Positions 8,977-19,320 of a DNA stretch of 64,000 nt are shown here, piece by piece. Origin of the DNA: Sinorhizobium fredii USDA 257. GTDB taxonomy: Bacteria; Pseudomonadota; Alphaproteobacteria; Rhizobiales; Rhizobiaceae. The notes under the pieces are model-generated. The model worked only from the letters and a program-made list of their open reading frames with translations, was not told the origin of the DNA and did not search any database. The translations under genes and the position numbers were made by a program. Every line of letters starts with the position of its first letter. The first letter of the stretch is position 1. The stretch lies in the NCBI RefSeq assembly GCF_000265205.3, contig NC_018000.1:558001-622000 (forward strand). The letters run 5' to 3'.

Positions 8977-10836
8977 TCAGTCGGCACTGGCCAACGTTTC
9001 GCCGGCCCGCCGGTTGTCGCCGGCCGGAAGCTGAGGCAGGATTCGCCCTTCCGTCTCAGCAGTGTGGTTGACGTCCCGTTTCGGCTTGACCAGCGGTTCC
9101 GGCCGTACCGGCTGCGAATGCAGCATGTGGCGGCCGGCCGTGATGCCCTCGGCCTCCTGCAGCACCAGCCGCGCCTCGTCGCGGCGGCGGATGTCGTCCA
9201 TGATGGCGATCGCTTCCTCGCCGCCGACGCCGAGCGCCTCGATCGTCTTGCGGCCGAACAGCAGGCCGGACTCGAACGTCTCGCGCAACTCGTACTCGAC
9301 TCCCATGGTGCGCAGTTCCAGCGTATGCAGGCGATCGTAGGAACGCGCGAAGATGCGGGCGTTCGGGTATTCCGCCTGAACGAGACTGATGATCCTGTCG
9401 GTGATCTCCTTCTTCTGCGTACAGACAGCGACGATCTTCGCCTTCTCGATGCCGGCCGCCCGCAAGACGTCGAGCCGCGTGCCGTCGCCGAAATAGATGC
9501 GGAACCCGAAAGTCGCAGCCTGACGAACGCGTGCAGCCGAATGGTCGATGATCGTAACGTCACGGCCGCCGGCCAGAAGGATCTGCGCGGCGATCTGGCC
9601 GAAGCGCGAAAAGCCGATCATCAGGACGTCGGCGCCAGCGCCTTCGAAATCCTCCTCAATCTCGTCTTCCAAATCATCCTGTTTACGCAGCAGCCGCTTC
9701 GAAAGCAGCGCCGCCACGGGCGTCAATGCCATGGATAGCGTGACGATCGCGACGAGCAGGGAGGCGACCCCTTGCGAGAAGACGCCGGCAACGGCGGCGG
9801 CCGTGAAGAGCACGAAGCCGAATTCGCCACCCTGTGGCAGAAGCAGGCTGATGCGCACGGCATCATTGTGATGGGAACCCGTCGCGCGACAAAGCCCATA
9901 GAGGACCAGGCTTTTCACCGCCATGAGCAGCGGCACGGCGACCACAATCAGCAGATAGTTCTCGGCGATGACGCCGAGTTGCAGCGATAGCCCGACCGCC
10001 ATGAAGAACAGCGCCTGGAGGATACCGCGGAACGGCTCGATGTCGGCTTCGAGCTCGTGGCGATAGGAAGATTCGGCGAGCAGCACGCCCGCCAGAAAGG
10101 CGCCCATGGCCATCGAAAGGCCCGCCAACTGCATCATCGTCGCCGCGCCTATGACGACGAGCAGCGCTGCGGCGATCATGACGTCGCGGGCTCCGGTGCG
10201 GGCGATTACCTGAAAAAGGGGGTTGAGCAGGTAGCGGCCGGCCGCGAATAGCGCAGCGATGGCCGCGATCGCGATCGCGAAGGCCTCGAGCGGCGTGGTC
10301 GTGGCCTCCGGTGCCCGCGCCGCCATCAAGGGGATCAGCGCAAGGAGAGGGACGATTGCCAGGTCCTGGAGCAGGAGGATGGAAAAGGCGCGCTGACCGT
10401 AGCGCGTGTTCGTATCGTTGCTCTCATCGAGAATCTGCATGGCAAAGGCCGTCGATGAAAGCGCAAGGCCGAATCCGGCGATGACGCTTCCGCCCGGCGG
10501 CAGCAGATCGAAGAACGCGATTAGGAAAGACAGTACGAGGCCTGTCACCGCGACCTGCGCCGTGCCGAGGCCGAAAATGTCGCGCCGCATCTGCCATAGT
10601 CGCGATGGCTTCAGTTCGAGACCGATGATGAACAGCAGGAAGACGACGCCGAGTTCCGATACGTGAAGAATTTCTTCGCCCTCGGTAATCGACTGGGCGA
10701 CCGGGCCGATCACGATACCTGCGGCGAGATAGCCGAGAATCGTACCGAGTCCGAGACGTTTGAACAGCGGCGCAGCAACGACGGCGCCGCCGAGCAGCAT
10801 CAGCGCCTGAGTATAGAGGATTTGTGTGGTTTGCAT
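8977..10836 (-). CDS. CPA2-family monovalent cation:proton antiporter (Kef-type)
   Basis: The first about 390 residues form a multi-helix Na+/H+ exchanger domain (LYTQALMLLGGAVV and many later hydrophobic segments). A cytosolic RCK/TrkA-N domain follows, seen as a Rossmann fold DVLMIGFSRFGQIAAQ and the IDHSAARV and YFGDGTRLDVL segments. This is the layout of KefB/KefC potassium efflux systems; no KefF/KefG partner is adjacent. The start at 10836 (MQTTQILY) is preferred over an in-frame ATG 66 bases further upstream, which adds a charged peptide before the first helix. The gene is divergent from pmbA. Kef-like is secure; glutathione gating is not shown. Confidence 0.9.
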   Translation of the reverse strand: MQTTQILYTQALMLLGGAVVAAPLFKRLGLGTILGYLAAGIVIGPVAQSITEGEEILHVSELGVVFLLFIIGLELKPSRLWQMRRDIFGLGTAQVAVTGLVLSFLIAFFDLLPPGGSVIAGFGLALSSTAFAMQILDESNDTNTRYGQRAFSILLLQDLAIVPLLALIPLMAARAPEATTTPLEAFAIAIAAIAALFAAGRYLLNPLFQVIARTGARDVMIAAALLVVIGAATMMQLAGLSMAMGAFLAGVLLAESSYRHELEADIEPFRGILQALFFMAVGLSLQLGVIAENYLLIVVAVPLLMAVKSLVLYGLCRATGSHHNDAVRISLLLPQGGEFGFVLFTAAAVAGVFSQGVASLLVAIVTLSMALTPVAALLSKRLLRKQDDLEDEIEEDFEGAGADVLMIGFSRFGQIAAQILLAGGRDVTIIDHSAARVRQAATFGFRIYFGDGTRLDVLRAAGIEKAKIVAVCTQKKEITDRIISLVQAEYPNARIFARSYDRLHTLELRTMGVEYELRETFESGLLFGRKTIEALGVGGEEAIAIMDDIRRRDEARLVLQEAEGITAGRHMLHSQPVRPEPLVKPKRDVNHTAETEGRILPQLPAGDNRRAGETLASAD

Positions 10837-10986
10837 TGCGCGCGGTCTTTCGTCATGGATGCTCTCGACTTCCCTTGGCGGGGAGGCGAGGCGGGATGTC
10901 ATACTATGTGGAGGGGGGAATCATCGTGATGCCCTTGATGCATGCTCCAGTGCACAATAAATGGGGCAGGAATGAAAGGCCTAATC

Positions 10987-12333
10987 ATGTCCGAGACGAT
11001 CGATTCCGCCATCCTCGAAAAACGCGCCGCCGAACTTGTGGACCGCGCCCGCCAGGCCGGTGCGGAGACCGCCGACGCTGTCGTCGTACGTGGTCGCTCC
11101 CGCTCGGTTTCGGCTCGGCTCGGCAAGGTCGAGGCGACGGAAGCCTCGGAAAGCGACGATTTTTCGCTTCGCGTGTTCGTGGGCCGGCGCGTCGCCAGCG
11201 TCTCGGCCAATCCGGGCTTCGATCTGAAGGTCCTGGCGGAGCGCGCGGTCGCGATGGCCAAGGCCTCGCCGGAGGACCCCTACGCCTCGCTCGCCGATCC
11301 CGACCGGTTGGCGAGATCCTATCCGGATCTGGACCTCTTCGACACGCGCGAGGTTTCGAGCGAGGCGCTGACCGAAGCGGCGCTTGCGGCCGAGGCGGCG
11401 GCGCTTTCGGTGTCCGGCGTTACCAATTCGAGCGGCGCCGGCGCCTCCGCCGGCATGGGCGGGCTGGTGCTCGTGACATCGCATGGCTTCTCGGGTTCCT
11501 ACATGGCGACCCGGTTTGGCCGTTCCGTCAGCGCGATCGCCGGCGAAGGCACCAAGATGGAGCGCGACTACGACTATGACAGCCGGCTCTTTTTCGACGA
11601 GCTTCGCAGCGCCGATGATATCGGACGGGTTGCCGGCGAACGGGCCGTGGCGCGTCTCAATCCGCGGCAAGTTCCAACTGCCAAGAACGTCACCGTTGTC
11701 TTCGATCCACGCATGGCGCGCGGTTTCGTCGGTCATCTGGCGGGTGCCATCAACGGCGCGTCCGTCGCGCGCAAGACGAGCTTCCTGCGCGACATGATGG
11801 GCAAGCAGATCATGAAGGCAGGGATCGCCGTCACGGACGATCCGCTGATCGTTCGCGGCTCCTCCTCAAGGCCTTTCGACGGCGAAGGGATCACCGGTTC
11901 GAAGCTGTCGATGGTCGAGGATGGCGTCCTCAAGCACTGGTTCCTGTCGACGTCCGCGGCGCGTGAATTGGGGCTCGAAACCAACGGGCGGGGCGTACGC
12001 GGCGGCCCGGCGGTCAATCCGGCCTCGACCAACCTTGCCCTCGAGCCGGGGACGATTTCCCGCGACGATCTGATCCGCGGCGTCGGCACCGGATTCTACG
12101 TCACCGAGCTCATCGGCCAGGGCGTCAATATGGTGACGGGCGAATATAGTCGCGGCGCCTCTGGCTTTTGGATCGAGAACGGCGAGATCACCTTCCCCGT
12201 CTCGGAGGTGACGATCGCGTCCAATCTCAAGCACATGTTCATGGCCTTGACGCCTGCCGACGACATCGACAGGAAGTTCGGCATCGCCGCGCCCACCTTT
12301 GCCATCGAAGGCATGACGCTTGCCGGAACCTGA
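10987..12333 (+). CDS. pmbA: TldD/PmbA family metallopeptidase subunit (TldE)
   Basis: About 448 residues from the ATG at 10987, matching the length of E. coli PmbA. Recognisable features are the N-terminal VVVRGRSRSVSARLGKVEATEASES segment in pieces, the central SRLFFDELRSADDIG region, and the C-terminal GVNMVTGEYSRGASGFWIENGE motif of the family. TldE lacks the HExxxH site found in TldD; the pair forms a heterodimeric protease acting on peptides and on CcdA. TldD is not in the window. GAAAGG lies upstream of the chosen ATG; alternative in-frame ATGs at 10972 and 10942 have poorer sites. Confidence 0.92.
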   Translation: MSETIDSAILEKRAAELVDRARQAGAETADAVVVRGRSRSVSARLGKVEATEASESDDFSLRVFVGRRVASVSANPGFDLKVLAERAVAMAKASPEDPYASLADPDRLARSYPDLDLFDTREVSSEALTEAALAAEAAALSVSGVTNSSGAGASAGMGGLVLVTSHGFSGSYMATRFGRSVSAIAGEGTKMERDYDYDSRLFFDELRSADDIGRVAGERAVARLNPRQVPTAKNVTVVFDPRMARGFVGHLAGAINGASVARKTSFLRDMMGKQIMKAGIAVTDDPLIVRGSSSRPFDGEGITGSKLSMVEDGVLKHWFLSTSAARELGLETNGRGVRGGPAVNPASTNLALEPGTISRDDLIRGVGTGFYVTELIGQGVNMVTGEYSRGASGFWIENGEITFPVSEVTIASNLKHMFMALTPADDIDRKFGIAAPTFAIEGMTLAGT

Positions 12334-12396
12334 GTGCGGGCCGTACGTTCCGCCAGACGAAGCGCGCGGACGCGTCCCGGCGCTTAAAGGAGTCGA

Positions 12397-13215
12397 ATGT
12401 CAGAAGCTGCCCTCCAGACCGCGCCCAGCTGGGACGAGGATCTCAAGCTCATTCTCGCCGCGGCGGTGGCCGCGGGCGATACGGCGCTCGGATATTTCCG
12501 AAAGTCCATCGATGTTCGCTGGAAGAACGAAGGCCGCTCTCCGGTGAGCGAGGCCGATCTCGCCGCGAACGACATCCTGAAGACAAGGCTGCTTGCCGCG
12601 CGGCCCGATTACGGCTGGCTCTCCGAGGAGACCGACGACGATGCGACGCGTCTTTCGCGCGACACCGTCTTCGTCGTCGACCCGATCGACGGCACGCGCG
12701 CCTTTATCTCCGGCAAGGACCTCTGGTGCGTCAGCGTCGCCGTCGTCCACCGGGGTCTGCCGACGGCGGGCGTGCTTTATGCACCGGCGCTCGGAGAAAT
12801 CTTCCAGGCGACCCGTGACGGGGAAGCGCGAAAGAACGGCGCGGCGATTGCCGTGCGCGACCCGGTGCCCGACGAACGGCTGCAGGTGGCGATGGCCGAA
12901 GATATCGCCGGCAAGCTCGCCGTACCCTATCGCGAGCGGCTGGCACGCGTGCCGCACGTGCCGTCGCTCGCCTATCGGTTGGCGATGATCGCCGATGGCC
13001 GCATCGACGGCACGATCGTCAAGAAGAACGCGCATGACTGGGACCTGGCCGCCGCCGACCTCATTCTGGCACGGGCAGGCGGGGCGCTCTGTGGCCTCGA
13101 CGGACTGCCCTTGTCCTACAATCGCCCGATTGTCAGTCATGGAGTCCTGGGCGCCGGATCCGCTCTGGCCCTGCCGGCATTGCTGGCCGCCTCCAGGCCG
13201 TTCGACTCCCATTGA
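12397..13215 (+). CDS. Inositol monophosphatase family protein (CysQ/SuhB-like)
   Basis: A 272-residue lithium-sensitive phosphatase-family protein. The metal-binding motifs are visible: EE in WLSEETDDD, DPIDGTRAF (D-P-I-D-G-T) and the C-terminal WDLAAADLILARAGG. Substrates in this family include inositol phosphates, 3'-phosphoadenosine 5'-phosphate (CysQ) and fructose-1,6-bisphosphate. The position next to DUF4170, waaA and lpxK is typical of rhizobia, where it is often annotated as 3'(2'),5'-bisphosphate nucleotidase. A shared function with Kdo or lipid A synthesis is only suggested by context. Confidence 0.88.
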   Translation: MSEAALQTAPSWDEDLKLILAAAVAAGDTALGYFRKSIDVRWKNEGRSPVSEADLAANDILKTRLLAARPDYGWLSEETDDDATRLSRDTVFVVDPIDGTRAFISGKDLWCVSVAVVHRGLPTAGVLYAPALGEIFQATRDGEARKNGAAIAVRDPVPDERLQVAMAEDIAGKLAVPYRERLARVPHVPSLAYRLAMIADGRIDGTIVKKNAHDWDLAAADLILARAGGALCGLDGLPLSYNRPIVSHGVLGAGSALALPALLAASRPFDSH

Positions 13216-13273
13216 CCTTTGGGTGCGAATGCCGCAAATCAACGCCGACGTTTCAAGGAACAATGGGAACACA

Positions 13274-13510
13274 ATGGCTCAGAACACCGAGAAGAAGCAG
13301 CTTCTGCACCTCGTCTTCGGCGGCGAGTTGACGACGCTTACCGACGTGCAATTCCGCGATCTCAACAACCTCGACATCGTCGGCATCTTTCCCGATTACG
13401 AGAGCGCCCACGTTGCCTGGAAGGCCAGAGCGCAGATGACCGTCGACAACGCCCATATGCGCTACTTCATCGTCCACATGCACCGGCTGCTCGACCCGGA
13501 AAATGATTGA
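13274..13510 (+). CDS. Small DUF4170 family protein
   Basis: A 78-residue soluble protein beginning MAQNTEKKQLLHLVFGGEL. The IVGIFPDYESAHVAWKA and MRYFIVHMHRLLDP segments are characteristic of the DUF4170 family, which is found almost only in alphaproteobacteria next to the CysQ-like phosphatase and waaA. The start is the ATG at 13274 with AAGGA upstream; the frame stays open through the previous gene, but that part is not coding. No function is known; conserved linkage suggests a role near lipid A or Kdo transfer. Confidence 0.85.
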   Translation: MAQNTEKKQLLHLVFGGELTTLTDVQFRDLNNLDIVGIFPDYESAHVAWKARAQMTVDNAHMRYFIVHMHRLLDPEND

Positions 13511-13543
13511 TGAGTTGGTAAGCGCGGGTGAAAGCGAGCGTTC

Positions 13544-14857
13544 ATGAGTAGCCTGCGCGCACGGCTTGCGCTTTCCAGCTATCGCTGGCTTGGCACGGCG
13601 ATCTACCCCTTCGTCGGGCCGTATCTGGCCTTGCGGGCGGCCAAGGGCAAGGAGGATCCGGCTCGGCGCCGCGAGCGGTACGGCCATGCGAGTGCGCCGC
13701 GCCCCCCGGGGCCGCTCGTCTGGTTTCATGCCGCCAGCGTCGGCGAAACGGCTGCAGTCACCCCACTGATCAAGGAGATCCGCCGCCGCGGCATCGCCGT
13801 GGTCCTGACCACCGGCACGACGACCTCGGCGCGGGTTGCCGCCGAACGCCTGGGCACGGGCGTCATCCATCAATATGTTCCGCTCGATTTCAAGCCGGGG
13901 GTGAGCCGCTTCCTCGAATATTGGCAGCCGGATCTGGCGATCATCGCCGAGTCGGAAATCTGGCCGATGACGATTGTCGAACTGGGCCGACGCCATATTC
14001 CGCAGGTTCTCGTCAACGGGCGCCTTTCGGATCGGACCTTCGCCCGTTGGAAAAAGCGGCCGTCGCTCGCCGATGCGCTCTTCGAGAACCTCGCGCTCGT
14101 CATCGCCCAATCCGATATCGATGCGGAACGCTTCCGCACGCTCGGCGCGCTCCCGGTGATGGTTTCCGGGAATCTCAAGGTCGACACCGACGCGCCGCCG
14201 CACGATCCGCAGGTGCTGCGCGAATATTCCCAGCAGATCGGTTCGCGCAAGACCTGGGCGGCGATCTCCACCTTCGAGGGCGAGGAAGAGGCGGCGGGGG
14301 TGGTTCACCATGCCCTGAAGCAGCGCCACGGCCTGCTGACGATCGTCGTCCCGCGTCATCCCGAGCGCAGCGATGCCGTCGAAGCGGCCTTGGCGGCCAA
14401 GGGACTGAAGGTCGCGCGGCGCACGCGCGGCGATCGCCTGACGCCCGACGTCGACATTTTTCTCGGCGACACGATCGGCGAAATGGGCCTTTATCTGCGG
14501 CTGACCGAGGTCGCCTTCGTCGGCCGTTCGCTCTTCGCCGAAGGCGGGCAGAACCCGCTGGAGCCGGCCATGCTCGGCTGCGCGGTGCTTTCGGGCGCCA
14601 ATGTCCAGAATTTCCGCGAGACGTACCAGATGCTCTCCAAGAACGGCAGCGCCAAGATCGTCCGCGATGTCGAAATGCTGGCGAAGGGTGTCAACTACCT
14701 GCTCGGCAACGACGATATGCGTCGTTCGATGATCGACGCGGGACTTGAAACCGTGCAACAGATGCGCGGCGCACTGACGGCGACGATGAGGGGACTCGAA
14801 CCCTATATCAACCCGCTGATCGTGAAGGCGCGGCTGGAGCCGCGCGCGGAAAGCTGA
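13544..14857 (+). CDS. waaA: 3-deoxy-D-manno-octulosonic acid (Kdo) transferase
   Basis: Membrane-associated GT-B glycosyltransferase of 437 residues that adds Kdo from CMP-Kdo to lipid IVA. It has an N-terminal helix (LGTAIYPFVGPYLALR), the acceptor-side segment LVWFHAASVGETAA with the conserved catalytic glutamate, SEIWP, NGRLSDRTF, and the donor-side SLFAEGGQNPLEPA. Context supports the call: DUF4170 upstream, and a HAD protein and lpxK downstream, all on the same strand with short spacers. Confidence 0.95.
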   Translation: MSSLRARLALSSYRWLGTAIYPFVGPYLALRAAKGKEDPARRRERYGHASAPRPPGPLVWFHAASVGETAAVTPLIKEIRRRGIAVVLTTGTTTSARVAAERLGTGVIHQYVPLDFKPGVSRFLEYWQPDLAIIAESEIWPMTIVELGRRHIPQVLVNGRLSDRTFARWKKRPSLADALFENLALVIAQSDIDAERFRTLGALPVMVSGNLKVDTDAPPHDPQVLREYSQQIGSRKTWAAISTFEGEEEAAGVVHHALKQRHGLLTIVVPRHPERSDAVEAALAAKGLKVARRTRGDRLTPDVDIFLGDTIGEMGLYLRLTEVAFVGRSLFAEGGQNPLEPAMLGCAVLSGANVQNFRETYQMLSKNGSAKIVRDVEMLAKGVNYLLGNDDMRRSMIDAGLETVQQMRGALTATMRGLEPYINPLIVKARLEPRAES

Positions 14858-14876
14858 CACCAACTCGGATGGGACC

Positions 14877-15581
14877 ATGGCTGCGGGCAACGGCATCGCC
14901 GGTATTTTGTTCGACAAGGACGGCACGCTTCTCGACTATGTGAAGAGCTGGGTTCCCGTGAATTACGAACTGGCGCGCATCGCCGCCAGGGGCGATGAGA
15001 GCCTCGCGAGAGTTTTGCTTCAGGCCGGCGGCATGGACCCGGATACGGGCCACGTCGCGCCCGACAGCCTGCTCGCCGCCGGCAACACCGTGGAGATTGC
15101 GACAGGCATGGTCGATGCCGGTGCGCCGTTCACCGTGGAGGAATTGACGACGCTGTTCGACGGGATGTTTGCGCATTCCGCCGACTATGCGGTGCCGGTG
15201 ACCGATCTAGGCGCCTTTTTCGCCGCACTGCATGCGAAGGGCTATCGCCTCGGCGTCGCCTCGAGCGACAACGAACGGTCGATCCGGGAAACGGCCAAGC
15301 GCTTCGGTTTCGAAAACTATCTGCACTACATCGCCGGCTATGACAGCGGCTATGGCGTCAAGCCGCAGCCAGGCATGGTGCTCGGCTTCTGCGCGGCGAC
15401 CGGGCTGACGCCCGAGCAGGTGGCGGTGGTCGGAGACAACAATCACGATATGCATATGGGCCGCAATGCCGGCGTCGGCATGACCATTGCGGTGCTGACA
15501 GGCACCGGCTCGCGCCAGTCGCTGGCCGAGGCTTCCGACCATTGCCTGGCCGATATCACCGAACTTGAAGCGGTGCTCTGA
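14877..15581 (+). CDS. HAD family hydrolase, phosphoglycolate phosphatase-like
   Basis: A 234-residue haloacid dehalogenase-superfamily phosphatase. Motif I is FDKDGTLLD (nucleophile D13, acid/base D15), motif II is ASSDNE, and motif III/IV is KPQPGM with VVGDNNHDM. An alpha-helical cap lies between motifs I and II. It starts 19 bases after waaA, and its 3' end is close to the lpxK region, so it is probably part of the lipid A gene run. The substrate is unknown; Gph-like is a family-level statement. Confidence 0.88.
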   Translation: MAAGNGIAGILFDKDGTLLDYVKSWVPVNYELARIAARGDESLARVLLQAGGMDPDTGHVAPDSLLAAGNTVEIATGMVDAGAPFTVEELTTLFDGMFAHSADYAVPVTDLGAFFAALHAKGYRLGVASSDNERSIRETAKRFGFENYLHYIAGYDSGYGVKPQPGMVLGFCAATGLTPEQVAVVGDNNHDMHMGRNAGVGMTIAVLTGTGSRQSLAEASDHCLADITELEAVL

Positions 15582-15717
15582 CTCCGTTCACCCGCTTGCC
15601 TTTTTTTGCGTTCTGAAGTCTCTTGTGGCGTCGCCGGCCGGCGGCCGGCAAGAACACGGCCAGAAGCGCCTCGTGGCCGATGGAGTTAGCAAAACCGCGG
15701 AGGCAACACAGTCGAAA

Positions 15718-16758
15718 ATGGTTTCCGAAGCGCCTCCGTTCTGGTGGACAAAGGCCGACTGGCGTGCCTATGCGCTTTGGCCCTTCTCCTGGGTCTATGG
15801 CCGCATCGCCGCAATCCGGATGGATCGGGCGCGCCGCGCCATGCCGGCCGTGCCGCTGATCTGCGTCGGCAACTTCACGGTCGGCGGGGCAGGCAAGACG
15901 CCGACCGCCATCGCGCTCGCACAGGCGGCCAAGGCGCGGGGACTGAAGCCGGGTTTCCTCAGCCGCGGCTATGGCGGCTCGCTGGACGTCACGACGGTCG
16001 TTGATCCTGGTCATCATCGCGCCCGGGAGGTCGGCGACGAGCCGCTGCTGCTTGCGCGCGAGGCCCTGACGGTCGTTTGCCGCCGCCGCGTCGACGGTGC
16101 CCGCAGGCTCGCCGCCGAAGGCGCCGACATCATCATCATGGACGACGGCTTCCAGAGCGCTCGTCTTACCTTCGATTTCGCGCTGCTGGTGATCGATTCG
16201 GTCCGCGGCATCGGCAACGGCCATCTGGTGCCCTCCGGGCCCGTCCGCGCGCCGATCGCCGACCAGCTTCGTCACGCGACGGCGCTTCTGAAGATCGGCC
16301 ACGGTCCGGCCGCCGATCGCCTCATTCGCCGCGCGGCGCGGGCCGGCAAGGCCATCTATGTCGCGGACACGGTGCGGGTGGAAGATCAATCGCTGTTCGG
16401 CGTCAAGGTTCTGGCCTGGGCGGGCATTGCCGATCCGGAGAAATTCTATCGGACGGTCCGCGAAACGGGCGCGATCGTCGAGGAGACGCGGAGCTTTCCG
16501 GATCATCACCACTTTTCCGAGGACGAGATTGCCGATCTCGTCGATCGCGCCGCAAGCCGGGGCTATACGCTGGTGACGACGGCCAAGGACATGGTCCGCC
16601 TTGAATCCGGCCACGGACGGGCGGGGGAACTGGCCGCCAACAGCAGGGTCATCGAGATCGAGGTGCGTTTCGATGATCCCTTAGCGCCCGCCAAGATCAT
16701 CGAGGCGACACTTGCCGCCGCGCGGGCACGCAAATTGCGTGCAAATGGGAAGAGTTGA
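15718..16758 (+). CDS. lpxK: Tetraacyldisaccharide 4'-kinase
   Basis: Lipid A pathway kinase that phosphorylates the 4' position of the tetraacyl disaccharide to make lipid IVA, at the inner membrane. The P-loop is [13 protein letters not shown] (residues 51-63), followed by [15 protein letters not shown] and IIMDDGFQS. The hydrophobic N-terminal helix [14 protein letters not shown] anchors it. The ATG at 15718 gives 346 residues, the expected length; the frame is open further upstream to 15565 but overlaps the HAD gene and gives an untypical N-terminus. Confidence 0.95.
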   Translation: MVSEAPPFWWTKADWRAYALWPFSWVYGRIAAIRMDRARRAMPAVPLICVGNFTVGGAGKTPTAIALAQAAKARGLKPGFLSRGYGGSLDVTTVVDPGHHRAREVGDEPLLLAREALTVVCRRRVDGARRLAAEGADIIIMDDGFQSARLTFDFALLVIDSVRGIGNGHLVPSGPVRAPIADQLRHATALLKIGHGPAADRLIRRAARAGKAIYVADTVRVEDQSLFGVKVLAWAGIADPEKFYRTVRETGAIVEETRSFPDHHHFSEDEIADLVDRAASRGYTLVTTAKDMVRLESGHGRAGELAANSRVIEIEVRFDDPLAPAKIIEATLAAARARKLRANGKS

Positions 16759-16785
16759 AAGGTTCTGGATCTCGGCGCAGGGCCG

Positions 16786-17019
16786 TCAGGACTGCTGCGT
16801 CGGTAGCGTTCCGGCACGCCGTTCCGCCTCGAGCGAGGCGGCCGCGTCGATGTAGGGCTCCTGCCGCTCCACGCTCCAATAGCGAAGCTCATCCACTGGA
16901 ATGGCCTTGCCAGTCATGGCGCAGACGACATGCGAGCCGGCCAGGACGATCTGGAAGTCGCCGTCGAGATAACGGATTTTCGCTTCGCGAGAGGAATTTC
17001 CGTCAAAACGGTTCATCAT
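16786..17019 (-). CDS. Small DUF2093 family protein
   Basis: A 77-residue protein starting MMNRFDGN, with the core EAKIRYLDGDFQIVLAGSHVVCA and VDELRYWSVERQEPY that defines the DUF2093 family of alphaproteobacteria. The start at 17019 is chosen by match to the family; an upstream in-frame ATG at 17070 would add 17 residues. It faces lpxK with 27 bases between the two stops and lies downstream of mutL on the same strand. Function is unknown; one conserved cysteine (VVCAMTG) hints at a small metal or redox fold but nothing more can be said. Confidence 0.82.
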   Translation of the reverse strand: MMNRFDGNSSREAKIRYLDGDFQIVLAGSHVVCAMTGKAIPVDELRYWSVERQEPYIDAAASLEAERRAGTLPTQQS

Positions 17020-17156
17020 TTTGCGTGTTTGCCTCGTCAATGCTCGTTGCCTGATCTCTATCCCGCCCATGGCGAAATGACCAGTGCAATTCCGAATCCG
17101 GCGCCATCATGACCGCGAGGTCGCAACGTTCTCGCGTTCTCACAGGCGCCCGGTTT

Positions 17157-18974
17157 TCAGCTCCGGCCAAAGAGCCTTTCGATATCGGCGAGCTTGAGCT
17201 CTATGTAGGTCGGCCGGCCGTGGTTGCACTGCCCCGATCCGGGTGTCGCCTCCATCTGGCGGAGCAGCGCGTTCATTTCCTCCGGCCGCATGCGGCGACC
17301 GGAGCGGACGGAGCCGTGGCACGCCATGGTCGCGGCCAGATATTCGAGCCGCCCGGCAAGCCCGTTGGCCGTGTCCCATTCGGCCAGTTCGTCGGCGAGT
17401 TGCCGCACAAGCCCTGAAGCGTCCATCTCGCCGAGCATTGCCGGCGTTTCGCGCACGGCGATCGCGCCCGGCCCGAAGCGCTCGATCGAAAGCCCGAGCC
17501 GCAGGAGTTCTTCGGCATGCGCCATCAGCCGGTCGCAGTCGTCCTCGGCGAGATCGACGATCTCGGGGATGAGCAGCGCCTGTGCCGGCACTGGCCGAGA
17601 ATGCAACGCCGTCCGCATCGCCTCGAACACGAGACGTTCATGCGCGGCATGCTGGTCGACGATGACGAGGCCGTCTTCGGTCTGGGCAACGATATAGTTC
17701 TCGTGGAGCTGCGCACGTGCGGTGCCAAGCGGGAAGGAGGACCCGCCGCTGCCGTTCGGGGCTTTCGTTTCGGCTGCGGCTGCCGCGGCACGTGCCGATG
17801 GCTGCGCAAAATCCGCAAATATTGCTTGCGGTGTCTCGGCAAAGCCGCGGGCGGGCTCGTCGAACTGCATCGGTCGGTAGGGCGAGGCGGCAGCCGTCCA
17901 GGGCGCCTGCGCTCGCCGCGGTTCTGGTCGGTAGGCTTCCGTGCGGAAGGCGCGCATCATTCCCTGGGCCCCGGTCGTTGCTGCCCGGGCGCCGCCGCGT
18001 GTCAAAGCCTCGCGGATCGCGCCGATGATAAGTCCGCGGATCAGCCCCGGGTCGCGGAAGCGCACGTCCGATTTGGCCGGATGGACGTTGACGTCGACGA
18101 GGGCAGGGTCGATCAGGATCGAGAGCACGGCGACCGGATAGCGCCCTTGCGGAATGGTTTCGGCATAGGCGGCGCGGATGGCGGAGAGGACGAGCTTGTC
18201 CTGCACCGGGCGCCCGTTGACAAAGGCATATTGCTGCAGCGAGTTGCCGCGGTTGAAGGTCGGCACGCCGGCAAATCCGGTGAGCCGCACCTCTTCGCGC
18301 TCCGCATCGATCTCGATGGCATTATCGCGAAAGTCCTTGCCGAGCACCTGTGCCATGCGCGCCAGCCGATCGTCGCCGGTCGCCGGAAACTCCAGGGTCG
18401 AGCGATCCGAACCGGACAGCACGAACCGCACCTTCGGAAAGGCGATCGCCATGCGGCGGACGACTTCGGAAATCGCCGCGGCTTCGGCCTTTTCCGATTT
18501 CATGAATTTGAGCCGCGCCGGCGTGGCGAAGAACAGGTCAAGCACCTCGACAACCGTCCCGACATTGGCGGGCGAAGGACGGACCGGCTCGGTCCTGCCG
18601 CCAGTCACCGAAATCGCCGCCCCCTCGCTGGCGGTCGCGGTCCGGCTGGTGATCGACAGGCGCGCCACCGATCCGATCGAGGGGAGAGCTTCGCCGCGAA
18701 AACCGAGCGTGCGGATGTCCGTGAGGGCGTCGCCGATCTTGGACGTACAATGCCGGCGGATCGCCAGTTCGAGATCGGTGGGTGACATGCCGCTGCCGTT
18801 GTCGCTCACCCGGAGCAGCGTCTTGCCGCCCCCGGCCGTCGCCACCTCGATCCTGGTCGCGCCCGCGTCGAGGGCATTTTCGATCAGTTCCTTGGCGGCG
18901 CTGGCGGGTCGCTCGATGACTTCACCGGCGGCGATCTGGTTGATGAGCGTTTCCGAGAGTTGTTTGATGGCCAT
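17157..18974 (-). CDS. mutL: DNA mismatch repair protein MutL (endonuclease type)
   Basis: 605 residues. The N-terminal GHKL ATPase has motif [12 protein letters not shown], motif II DNGSGM and motif III GFRGEAL. A proline- and alanine-rich linker separates it from the C-terminal dimerisation domain. That domain holds D440-QHA-x2-E-x4-E451 ([12 protein letters not shown]), the metal-binding endonuclease motif of MutL proteins in bacteria lacking MutH. A CNHGRP motif near the C-terminus is the companion metal site. So this MutL should nick the daughter strand itself. The start ATG at 18974 (MAIKQLSE) matches the family. Confidence 0.96.
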   Translation of the reverse strand: MAIKQLSETLINQIAAGEVIERPASAAKELIENALDAGATRIEVATAGGGKTLLRVSDNGSGMSPTDLELAIRRHCTSKIGDALTDIRTLGFRGEALPSIGSVARLSITSRTATASEGAAISVTGGRTEPVRPSPANVGTVVEVLDLFFATPARLKFMKSEKAEAAAISEVVRRMAIAFPKVRFVLSGSDRSTLEFPATGDDRLARMAQVLGKDFRDNAIEIDAEREEVRLTGFAGVPTFNRGNSLQQYAFVNGRPVQDKLVLSAIRAAYAETIPQGRYPVAVLSILIDPALVDVNVHPAKSDVRFRDPGLIRGLIIGAIREALTRGGARAATTGAQGMMRAFRTEAYRPEPRRAQAPWTAAASPYRPMQFDEPARGFAETPQAIFADFAQPSARAAAAAAETKAPNGSGGSSFPLGTARAQLHENYIVAQTEDGLVIVDQHAAHERLVFEAMRTALHSRPVPAQALLIPEIVDLAEDDCDRLMAHAEELLRLGLSIERFGPGAIAVRETPAMLGEMDASGLVRQLADELAEWDTANGLAGRLEYLAATMACHGSVRSGRRMRPEEMNALLRQMEATPGSGQCNHGRPTYIELKLADIERLFGRS

Positions 18975-19320
18975 GGCCCATTTTCCAGGATTCGGCGAAG
19001 GAGGGAAAGGGCTCTCGCGCCGGAATCGGCGCTCGGCCTCAGGTGGATCGGCAAAAATGGAAGCCGATTTAATTCGGCCTTAACGTTCTGCTGCGATTTT
19101 CCACAACAACCTGAATGATCACGGGTTTTGTTCTTTGGAGCATCGCGGCGTTGCTGGGCGCCGCTCGAATCCCGCCCGAAGAGTGCCGTCGAACGGCCAG
19201 CCAGCATGTCCCGAAACAAAACGCCGCTGCAGCGCCGCCAGGCGCAGGTCGCTGCAACATTTCAGATAGCTGCATGGCCTTTCAAGGAACTCATGCGGTC
19301 GGCGAGACGAGGGCAGTGTA
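18975..19320. other. Intergenic region, mutL / PAS-receiver gene, with CtrA-like box
   Basis: This 346-base divergent spacer has no convincing gene. It contains TTAA-N7-TTAAC at 19069-19084, an exact match to the alphaproteobacterial CtrA consensus, overlapped by a short GCCGA/TCGGC palindrome (19063-19078). The remainder is GC-rich and featureless to my reading. The site lies 95 bases upstream of mutL and about 240 bases upstream of the signalling gene. Confidence 0.5.

Noticed and set aside
17517..18785. 422-codon + strand frame opposite mutL
   Set aside because: Antisense shadow of a strongly conserved gene, with no motif and no proper ribosome binding site.
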